The position numbers and the translations under genes are program-made. Below, piece after piece: positions 17,301 to 24,082 of a stretch of DNA of 64,000 bases; the stretch's first letter is position 1; every line of letters begins with the position of its first letter. A model generated the notes under the pieces. The model was not told the origin of the DNA and made no database searches. It saw nothing but the letters and a program-made list of their open reading frames with translations. This DNA is from CAIWHR01 sp963836265 (GTDB taxonomy: Bacteria > Pseudomonadota > Gammaproteobacteria > Burkholderiales > Casimicrobiaceae). The stretch is taken from positions 1 to 64,000 of the forward strand of contig CAWIIO010000003.1 in the NCBI GenBank assembly GCA_963836265.1. Reading direction: 5' to 3'.

Positions 17301-17635
17301 TTTCCGCATGACCGGCTTCGCCTTCATGCCCCGGTAGCTTCCGGTGGCGTACGTTGAGCCCTGGTCAGAGTGCAGGTTTACCGGTGGGCCGCGATGAGCG
17401 ATCGCTATGTTCAATGCGTCCATCGCCAGCTTGGTGTCCAGATTTCGGCTCATCGCCCAGCCCACCAAGGTCTCGAGTACGCTTTCAGAACAGCGGCCAG
17501 GTACAGCCAGCCCTCGCGCGTGGGGACGTACGTGACGTCGCTCAGCCAGAGGTCGTTGGGATGTTCTGACTCGTCGGGGCACTTGTGCGGGCCTATCGCG
17601 GACCAGTGCATTGCCGTCCTGCTTAGCGGTCGCCC
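17289..17635 (-). pseudogene. IS3-family transposase orfB internal remnant
   Basis: This is a minus-strand fragment of an integrase-core transposase in two frames. LSDVTYVPTREGWLYLAAVL comes from one frame, then LVGWAMSRNLDTKLAMDALN and LHSDQGSTYATGSYRG from another. The first two catalytic aspartate regions are recognisable, but the N-terminal helix-turn-helix part and the C-terminal glutamate region are absent. It abuts the 3' end of the CPBP-like gene. A matching C-terminal remnant lies at 21213-21345, so the two may come from one element that was split or from two related insertions. Confidence 0.8.
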
Positions 17636-18126
17636 ATCGCCAGCGGCCCAAGTATGCCGACGACAAAGAATGCCGCGTTGTACAGCGCGTGCAGGATCGT
17701 CGTGAGTATGTACGCGTCCCACGCGGACCGTCGGAACCAAAGGACAAGACTCGCTGAATAGACGAGAATTGGCCAAGTCGTGTCCCCGACCCGACGCCAG
17801 TCCCCTCCGATTCCATGGGCGAGCGCAGCGACGCAAGCGACCAGCAGAATCTGCAACGTGGTATGTCTTGGCGCTAACCGCGCCAGCACAGCCGCGAGCG
17901 CCAGCATGACCGCGGTCTCGATTGCGGGGGCCACCAGCAGGCTATACGCGACGAACGCGGGATCGAAGGCATTGGGCGGGGCACGCAACGTGTCAATTCT
18001 CACGGCGATAAGCACGCCGAACAGGAGTAGCGAAGGCACGATGGCGAGGAGCGATGCGCGCATCAGGAATCGCGCGCGCCCACCGCTTAGTCCAAACACG
18101 TTTTCGACGAAGCGGATAATCGCCAT
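17623..18126 (-). CDS. CPBP-like (CAAX protease/abortive infection type) membrane protein
   Basis: This is a small hydrophobic protein of about 167 residues with four to five predicted membrane segments. The C-terminal motif TTILHALYNAAFF and the internal AALAHGIGGDW resemble the His-containing motifs of the CPBP family. The first family motif (EExxxR) is reduced to APAIETAVM, so proteolytic activity is doubtful. The start at 18126 follows GAAGGTGGGAG on the minus strand; an ATG at 18150 has no ribosome-binding site. It lies just downstream of the sensor kinase, on the same strand but separated by about 275 bp. The last residues run into the IS3 remnant, so the native 3' end may have been replaced. 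Confidence 0.6.
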   Translation of the reverse strand: MAIIRFVENVFGLSGGRARFLMRASLLAIVPSLLLFGVLIAVRIDTLRAPPNAFDPAFVAYSLLVAPAIETAVMLALAAVLARLAPRHTTLQILLVACVAALAHGIGGDWRRVGDTTWPILVYSASLVLWFRRSAWDAYILTTILHALYNAAFFVVGILGPLAMGDR

Positions 18127-18401
18127 CAGCTCCCACCTTCGTGCGTGCATCGCGTTCGCCCATTATGCTGCGGCTCCAAAGTTCGGGATGAACGGAATCT
18201 GAGCAGGGCTGCACCGGCACCGAGAATGCGCTGCCCAGTTCGGCCAGTACTGCATCAGTCGTTCACGTAGCCCCGCCTTTTCGACCGCCAAGGTTTCCAA
18301 GCAAAATCGAGCGCCTCGCCAGTGACCTTCCAGAAATCCGCGTGCCGTCCCTGCGCCGCACGCAGCCACGTGTATTGCAGTTGCTTGTCCTGCCAGAGCC
18401 G

Positions 18402-19799
18402 TCAGCTTGTCGACGCCTTCGCCGAGCACATTCCTACTGGCGCGACGGGTCCGAGAATCAGCGTTGCCCTCAATCCGGGATTATTGTCGCTGAGCACGAG
18501 CGAGCCACCGTGGAGTCTGGCGACCGCCGCGACGAGACTAAGTCCCAGGCCGACGCCGGGCGTGCCGCGGCTCGTATCGCCGCGATAGAAGCGCTCGGTC
18601 ACCTTGGGTTTCTCATCATCGGAAATGCCCAGACCGTCGTCCGCGATGGTGATTTCGATCGAGCGGTCGGCGCGCCGCACCACGGCGATCGAGGTCGTGC
18701 CGTTCTTCTGCCCGTACTTGAGCGCGTTGTCGATGAGGTTTGAGAGGGCCTGCGCGATGAGCAGCGCGTCGCCGGCGACAGTGGCCTCGCACGAGGACTC
18801 GGTTGAGAGCGCTATGCCCTTTACCTCCGCGACGGGCTGATAGAACTCGGCCACGTCGTTCGCGACCTTGCCCACGTCGACCGGCACGAACCCCGCGAGC
18901 CGTGCCCCGGTATCGATCTCGGCGAGGCGCAGTAGCGCATTGAAGATTCCGATGACACGGTCGACGTCGGCGACCGCGGCGTCGATTTCCGCGAAGGTTT
19001 CGTCGGGTTCGGGTCGGGTGAGCGACAACACCTCGAGCCGGGAGCGAAGCTCCGTCAGCGGGGTACGCAGATCGTGCGCGATTGCGTTCGTGACGTTGCG
19101 GACCCCGTGCACGAGCTGCTCGATCTGGGCGAGCATCCGGTTGACCGTCTGCGCCAGCAGATCGAGCTCGTGAGAAGTCCCCTCCACCGGCAGGCGACGG
19201 AACAAATCGCCGTCGACGATGGCGGAAGTGGTCTGCCGGATGCGATTTACGCCGGACAGGAGCTCGCGACGGATAAGTAATCCGCCTACTACCCCTGCGA
19301 CCAGAAGAATGCCTGTAGCGCCCGCCAGCCCGTACACGAAGAGCGCTTCCAGCGGCTTGAAGCCGCTTTCGTCGCGGCCGACGAGAAGCTGGTAACCGCC
19401 GGCGAGCGACGAGCGGGTGAGCAGAACCCGGATCGGCCGGCCGCCTTGCGAGATCGTGAGAGTGTGGACTCCGGGCGAGGCCGTCATCCCCGGCGGCCAA
19501 GCGGTGAGGTTGCCGGCGAGGCGCTTGTGCCGGGAATCAGTGAATAGAATGAGTGCACTGGCGAGATTACGCCCACCGGCACGGGCGTTGATCACGGCGG
19601 AGAGGACCACGGGCCCCTGGTCTTCGAAGATGTCCTTCAGGCTCTGCATGTCCTCGCGCAGCAACTCGGTGCGTATCTGTTCGACGTTCCGGCGCCAGGC
19701 GTACCACAATGGGCCCGCGAACAGGCCGAGCACGGCCACGCTCACCGCGACGTAGCCCATAGCGAGACGGAACGCGGAGGAGCGGAACAATCTATTCAT
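18402..19799 (-). CDS. Two-component sensor histidine kinase
   Basis: This 465-residue membrane kinase has TM1 at about residues 12-34, a periplasmic sensor loop at 35-150 and TM2 at about 156-176. A HAMP linker follows to about 230. The HisKA segment contains the phospho-acceptor H242 (AIAHDLRTPLTE). The ATPase domain has the N-box SNLIDNALKYG (N358), DDGLGI (387-392) and GVGLGLSL. All catalytic boxes are intact. The gene overlaps the response regulator by 8 bp and is transcribed after it. The signal is unknown. Neighbours encode a secreted repeat protein and a membrane protein, so an envelope-related stimulus is plausible. Confidence 0.95.
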   Translation of the reverse strand: MNRLFRSSAFRLAMGYVAVSVAVLGLFAGPLWYAWRRNVEQIRTELLREDMQSLKDIFEDQGPVVLSAVINARAGGRNLASALILFTDSRHKRLAGNLTAWPPGMTASPGVHTLTISQGGRPIRVLLTRSSLAGGYQLLVGRDESGFKPLEALFVYGLAGATGILLVAGVVGGLLIRRELLSGVNRIRQTTSAIVDGDLFRRLPVEGTSHELDLLAQTVNRMLAQIEQLVHGVRNVTNAIAHDLRTPLTELRSRLEVLSLTRPEPDETFAEIDAAVADVDRVIGIFNALLRLAEIDTGARLAGFVPVDVGKVANDVAEFYQPVAEVKGIALSTESSCEATVAGDALLIAQALSNLIDNALKYGQKNGTTSIAVVRRADRSIEITIADDGLGISDDEKPKVTERFYRGDTSRGTPGVGLGLSLVAAVARLHGGSLVLSDNNPGLRATLILGPVAPVGMCSAKASTS

Positions 19800-20469
19800 C
19801 CGTCAGCATGTAGCCGGCGTTGCGGATCGTCCGCAGCAGCGGCCGCTCTGAGCCCCCATCGATCTTCTGGCGCAGTTTGCTGACGTGGACGTCGACGACG
19901 TTCGTTTGCGGATCGAAGTGATAGTCCCAGACATTCTCGAGCAGCATGGTACGGGTGACGACCTGATTGGCGTGGCGCATCAGGTATTCGAGGAGCTTTA
20001 ATTCGCGCGGCTGCAGCGTCACGCTCCTTCCGCCGCGCGTCACTTTGCGCGAAAGAAGATCCATCGAAAGGTCGGCGACCAGAAGCGTGGTTTCCGAGCT
20101 GCCACTGGCCGACCGTCGAACGAGCGCGTCGAGCCGCGCCAGAAGCTCGCCGAACGCGAAAGGCTTGACCAGATAGTCGTCGCCGCCGGCCTGGAGCCCG
20201 CGAATGCGCTCGTCGACGTCCGAAAGCGCGCTCAGAATGAGGATGGGCGTCCTGCTGCCGGTCTTGCGAAGCGCCGCGATGATGCCCAGGCCGTCGACGT
20301 CCCCTGGAAGCATCCGGTCCATGATGATCGCATCGTAGCTCTCGCTCGCGGCGAGGAACATGCCGTCGCGCCCGTTGTCGGCGTGGTCGACCACATGTCC
20401 GGCTTCGGTCAGGCCACGCCGGACGAAGCGCGACACGCGCTCATTGTCCTCGACCAGCAAAACTTTCAC
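19792..20469 (-). CDS. OmpR/PhoB-family response regulator
   Basis: This 225-residue regulator partners the kinase encoded immediately downstream (8-bp overlap). The receiver domain shows the acidic pair (VEDNE), phospho-acceptor D51 (IIMDRMLPG) and K102 (YLVKPF). The C-terminal winged helix ends VVDVHVSKLRQKIDGG and RTIRNAGYML, typical of OmpR/PhoB DNA-binding domains. The start is the GTG at 20469 (VKVLLVEDN), preceded by GAGGGGG. The open frame extends 49 codons further upstream, but those residues are not part of a receiver domain. It probably controls the adjacent secreted protein gene or its own operon. Confidence 0.95.
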   Translation of the reverse strand: MKVLLVEDNERVSRFVRRGLTEAGHVVDHADNGRDGMFLAASESYDAIIMDRMLPGDVDGLGIIAALRKTGSRTPILILSALSDVDERIRGLQAGGDDYLVKPFAFGELLARLDALVRRSASGSSETTLLVADLSMDLLSRKVTRGGRSVTLQPRELKLLEYLMRHANQVVTRTMLLENVWDYHFDPQTNVVDVHVSKLRQKIDGGSERPLLRTIRNAGYMLTDE

Positions 20470-20679
20470 GCCCCCTCGCGTTTGTAGGATTCGGATTCGA
20501 CGCGCGCCGCGCGCCCGACCGAGGCACAGCACCCGTCGGTGAGGAACGGAAGGAGCATCCGAGTTCCGGCCGCCGCAGAAGGGCCGATGTTCCGACCCAT
20601 CTGCGACTTGGTGCATCGACGCGCTCCTGAGCGCTCGCCCGCGGCGCGTTGCGCGAATTGCGGTATTGCTTTACCCACG

Positions 20680-21099
20680 TTACGGGGTGGCGTGCTCTTC
20701 CGTGACGGACGCGACGACCCGCTGCTTTTGCGCGGTTGTCGTGAGCACGGGCGGCGTGTTCTCCACCATGGCGAGCTTGTCCGACGCGATGCCCGAGGTC
20801 GCGCCCTCCTGTGGATACACGGCGGCGGTCTCTTCCGCCCGCAGCTTCTGTCGTGTCGTCGCGAGCACGGGCGGCGTATTCTCGAGCATGGCGAGCTTGT
20901 CCGACGCGATGCCGGAGGTCGCACCCTCCTGCGGATAGACGGCGGCCGACTGCACTTCCCGCTGTTTCACCGCATCGCTGGGCGGTCCGATGAACGAGTT
21001 CATGCTGCTGTCGTGGGCGCGCGCCACGCCGGAGACGCCGGCCACGAGCGCGGCGACCAGAACAACTTTCGTGAATGCTGGATGCATGTTGCGGATCAT
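20680..21099 (-). CDS. Small secreted protein with two 40-residue tandem repeats
   Basis: This 139-residue protein has a clear signal peptide (KVVLVAALVAGVSGVARA, cleavage near residue 28). It then has two nearly identical 40-residue units beginning AAVYPQEGATSGIASDKLAM at residues 52 and 92. The corresponding DNA shows a 120-bp direct repeat. The family is unknown. The start at 21099 follows AAAGGAA with proper spacing; the open frame upstream is not supported. It lies upstream of the two-component pair on the same strand, about 210 bp away, and is a plausible target or periplasmic partner of the kinase. Confidence 0.75.
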   Translation of the reverse strand: MIRNMHPAFTKVVLVAALVAGVSGVARAHDSSMNSFIGPPSDAVKQREVQSAAVYPQEGATSGIASDKLAMLENTPPVLATTRQKLRAEETAAVYPQEGATSGIASDKLAMVENTPPVLTTTAQKQRVVASVTEEHATP

Positions 21100-21212
21100 G
21101 ACGATTCCTTTCGTGATTCTAGATCTGACGAAGTGGAGCGCATTAACCTTGCTGCTCTCCACGGCTCTTACTATGCGCGCCGCCGGATTGACCAGGCGTG
21201 GGCGGATCATTA

Positions 21213-21345
21213 AGTTCTGTTAACCTCCTGCCTGACCCCGCCTCGATTTGACGTACACGAGTGTACGCAGCCACGAGGCTGGTTTCCATGTCTGCCGGGA
21301 TCCGATACCCGATCGACGAATGCAAGCGCCGATGATTGTAGAACC
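21213..21345 (-). pseudogene. IS3-family transposase C-terminal remnant
   Basis: The minus strand reads GFYNHRRLHSSIGYRIPADM and continues to RRLTELN and a stop. This is the classic end of IS3-type orfB proteins. Upstream sequence is in another frame and then loses similarity, so only the last ~45 codons are recognisable. It pairs with the fragment at 17289-17635 across the two-component island. Confidence 0.75.
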
Positions 21346-21781
21346 CCTGACCCAGTCAAGATGTCCGCGGCCTCCTGGGCGGCGCGCCCCATCGGGCGGC
21401 GCTACGCGGGTACCGTGTGCTCCAGCGGACTGATCACCTCGCGCAGCAGAACGGTGTCCGCCGGCGCGACGTGACGTAGACCATGCGCGGCCCGCTACAC
21501 GCGCCTCCGCTCTTGATGCTCTTTCGGTTCCGGCGAGACGCTGGCCGCAGACCCGCAGTCCAGCGAACGCGCCCATTGCATAGCGATGGACATGGCCGAG
21601 CAGCCCGCGGCCCTCGAAGCCCTGCTTGGGTCGGTCGCTCGCGTGGAGCGCAACCACAGCGGCCCGACTCATGCGGCGCGTCCGCAAAGGCGAGTCCTAC
21701 TGGGGCGATTCCGCGAAAACTCGGCTAAAATTGCGGACAGGGAAGGCGCCCCACCGTTGATCTACCGGGGCTTTCCGTCAG
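21346..21781. other. Degenerate intergenic region
   Basis: No intact gene is seen. The sequence probably contains further transposase debris on the minus strand, but frames break repeatedly. It ends at the second tRNA-Ser fragment. Confidence 0.35.
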
Positions 21782-21838
21782 ACTCGAAATCAGGTTTAGG
21801 GCAACCTAACGGGGGTTCGAATCCCTCACTCTTCGCCA
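21782..21838 (+). repeat. tRNA-Ser 3' end fragment, right copy (attachment-like)
   Basis: This matches 17166-17222 in 56 of 57 positions; the difference is CTCTTCG instead of CTCTCCG in the acceptor strand. The upstream 5' half of a tRNA is not recognisable, and the partial anticodon stem (GTCAGA/TCAGG) has a mismatch. Together the two copies delimit about 4.6 kb containing the two-component island. Confidence 0.8.
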
Positions 21839-21895
21839 CCCATCGAGTGCGTGGCGCCGCCGGGCTTCCGTCCGCGAGTGGACTCGGCGTTCGGC

Positions 21896-22792
21896 CTATG
21901 TGCCCGGACGCGTGCGGGCAATCTGCGCGCGGACTTCGGAGAGCTTGGCCTTGACCTTTGCGGCATTCGCGGGACCGATGCGCAGAAGAATTTTCTGGCC
22001 CGCCGGCAGCGCTTCGAGCGCGGGATCCGCGAACTGATACGCCACCTTCGGCTGCGTCAGGGCAACCGGCCCCTTCGGCTCAGGCGTCGCGAGCAAGACG
22101 TCGATGACCTCGACCAGACGATCGTTGAAATAGCCGTTGGGATAGCCCAGCTCGACGTAGGCTTGTTGAAACAGCGGATAGAAACGCTGGTAGATTGCCA
22201 CCAATTTGCCGGTATCGACGCCGTCCACCAGCTGTACGTAGGGCGCATAGCGGGCCGCGTTGTCCGTCGCGGCAGTGAGCGTGCCGTCGTGGGAGGCGAC
22301 GAGGAAAGAGCCGGGAACCGGGCGCACGGGCTTGATCCGCGGCGACACCGTCTGGCGCGGAAGATTGTCGACGGTCGCGACGAAGCGGCGAATCATGCCG
22401 TCCAGGTAGAAGAACTTGCCGAGTGCGTCGGGCGAGAAGAGTGGCGCGAGGGAATCGTGCAGCGCTTGGTCGCTGTCGGCGAGCGGGGGTAGCTCCGCAT
22501 TGGCGGATGGCTGCGGCTCGATCGGATTGCGGACGACGGGCTCGATCGGTGCAGCGGGCGCCGATGGTGCTGTGGTGGGAACGGGCGGCGGTGGCGCCTG
22601 AAGCGCATGCTGGCGCCAGAAATAATACGCGATCCCGATGATGACGAGAACGGCGAGCACTCCGAGCGTGGCGACAACTTTCTTCGCTCCCGATACGGCA
22701 GGCGGGGCGCGGGTCGCTTGAGCATCCGTCCTGTCGTCGGCGGCGGCATCGCCGACGAACGGCTCGGGAGCGGCTTCAGTGTGCGGGCGCAT
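21896..22792 (-). CDS. DUF3014-domain membrane-anchored protein
   Basis: This 298-residue protein has an acidic cytoplasmic N-terminus and one membrane segment at about residues 39-59. A Pro/Ala-rich linker leads to a periplasmic DUF3014-type domain (about 95-290). Recognisable family features are SDQALHDSLAPLF, IRRFVATVDNLPR and YVQLVDGVDTGKLVAIYQRFYPLFQQAYVELGYP. The function of DUF3014 proteins is unknown. It lies 116 bp downstream of the TIR protein on the same strand and could be co-transcribed. Its 3' end is 57 bp from the right tRNA fragment, so it may mark the chromosomal side of the integration point. Confidence 0.85.
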   Translation of the reverse strand: MRPHTEAAPEPFVGDAAADDRTDAQATRAPPAVSGAKKVVATLGVLAVLVIIGIAYYFWRQHALQAPPPPVPTTAPSAPAAPIEPVVRNPIEPQPSANAELPPLADSDQALHDSLAPLFSPDALGKFFYLDGMIRRFVATVDNLPRQTVSPRIKPVRPVPGSFLVASHDGTLTAATDNAARYAPYVQLVDGVDTGKLVAIYQRFYPLFQQAYVELGYPNGYFNDRLVEVIDVLLATPEPKGPVALTQPKVAYQFADPALEALPAGQKILLRIGPANAAKVKAKLSEVRAQIARTRPGT

Positions 22793-22908
22793 GGCGGTTC
22801 GACTTCGTTAGCACCGAGGAGTTGCGTGAGGGCGCCGGACAATCGTATCCGGCGACGACGCAGTCACGATACCTCATCGGGCGGACCCAACGCAACGCGT
22901 CCGCAGCG

Positions 22909-24066
22909 CTACTCACGGCGCGCGGTGAGAGGGAAGGTGCCCAGGCGCGAATCCCTGCAGTTCATTTCCATGTACCGTCCATCGGGGGAGACGGTGCCGG
23001 CACAGTCTCCGGCAGATGTTTCTCCGGACTGGTACGTTGCGTTATAGCGACTCGTGTAGCGTTGTCCGGCGATCGTACCGCTGCCGGACGACTCGAACCG
23101 CAGTCCATTGGGGAGGAACCCCCACCGCGTGAACCGGAAGGCAGCACCGTCCTGGGTGACCCGAGAGCCGTTGTTCGGATAGCCGTCATCGCGCCAAACG
23201 CCAGCGATGTTCGGGATCGGCGTCGCGGAGCGCTCGCCCGCACTCGGATCGGCGACGACGCCGGTCTTTTCCCCTCCTGTCCTGGTTTCCCGGGCGACGG
23301 ATCCCGTGGTTGTCTTGGCAGCCCTTTCGACCGCAGCGTTTGGGGTTGCCTTGCCGACTCTTTCAGAGGTTGCGCCCAGGGCGGCCTTTTCGCGTGTGGT
23401 CGGCGCTATTGCAGAGGGTCCCGGCTGGAGAGGACTCTTGTCTGCTGCGGCCTCGGTCGGGGCCGCCTTCTCGCCGCTGTAGAACGCGACATAGCTGCCG
23501 GCTCCCAGCGCAATCACCAGCGCCGAAGCCGCCGCAACGTAGAGTCCCCACCTCTTCGGCGGCTCCGTTGGCGAGGCAGCCGGAATCGTCGCGGGGTTCC
23601 GCGTGGGTCCGACATAGGGCAACAGCGCGTTGATCAAGACCTGAACATCGGATTCCCAGCGTGCGTGAGTGAGCTCGACATCGTTGCGATAGGCCAGTTC
23701 CTTGAGGTCTTCCGGTAGCTGCTCCGGGCGCGGCATCCGCGCTCCATGCACGAGGATCGGAACGACCGGAATGTCGCGCTTCAGTGCGGTTGCGGTTTCG
23801 AGGCGGACAAAATCGGTCGGGTCATCGAGCCGCCGGCGTCCTTCCTCGTCCGGGATGGTGAGCCAGTTCTTGCCGATGATCGCAAGCAGCACGCTGCACG
23901 AGGCTACCTTGTCCTCGATGACGCGGCGAAAGTCACGCCCCGGCTCGATGCCGGCTACATCCATGAACACCACGTCTTTGCCGAACTGGTCGCACAGATC
24001 GCGGAACAGGCGACCGGCGTGCCCTTCGGCATCTTCGCGCCGATAACTGATGAAGATCGCACGCAT
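22909..24066 (-). CDS. TIR-domain membrane protein
   Basis: This 385-residue protein has an N-terminal TIR domain (residues 1-150: FISYRREDAEGHAGRLF, VVFMDVAGI, VLLAIIGKNW). The putative NADase glutamate is E90 in DFVRLETATAL. A membrane segment follows at 174-196, then a Thr/Ala-rich spacer and a C-terminal domain (about 285-385, NIAGVWRDDGYPNNGSRVTQ). The C-terminal domain probably lies in the periplasm and resembles small beta-barrel ligand-type domains. Bacterial TIR domains hydrolyse NAD+ or make cyclic ADP-ribose signals. The start at 24066 is directly before the TIR core and 16 bp after the caspase-protein stop, so the two are co-transcribed. Coupling of a TIR enzyme to a caspase protease is the key feature. 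Confidence 0.85.
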   Translation of the reverse strand: MRAIFISYRREDAEGHAGRLFRDLCDQFGKDVVFMDVAGIEPGRDFRRVIEDKVASCSVLLAIIGKNWLTIPDEEGRRRLDDPTDFVRLETATALKRDIPVVPILVHGARMPRPEQLPEDLKELAYRNDVELTHARWESDVQVLINALLPYVGPTRNPATIPAASPTEPPKRWGLYVAAASALVIALGAGSYVAFYSGEKAAPTEAAADKSPLQPGPSAIAPTTREKAALGATSERVGKATPNAAVERAAKTTTGSVARETRTGGEKTGVVADPSAGERSATPIPNIAGVWRDDGYPNNGSRVTQDGAAFRFTRWGFLPNGLRFESSGSGTIAGQRYTSRYNATYQSGETSAGDCAGTVSPDGRYMEMNCRDSRLGTFPLTARRE

Positions 24067-24082
24067 GCCGTGCTTTCGCCCC

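Noticed and set aside
18163..18429. 88-codon minus-strand frame between kinase and CPBP-like gene
   Set aside because: It overlaps the kinase 3' end and has no recognisable family, ribosome-binding site or signal; support is too weak.
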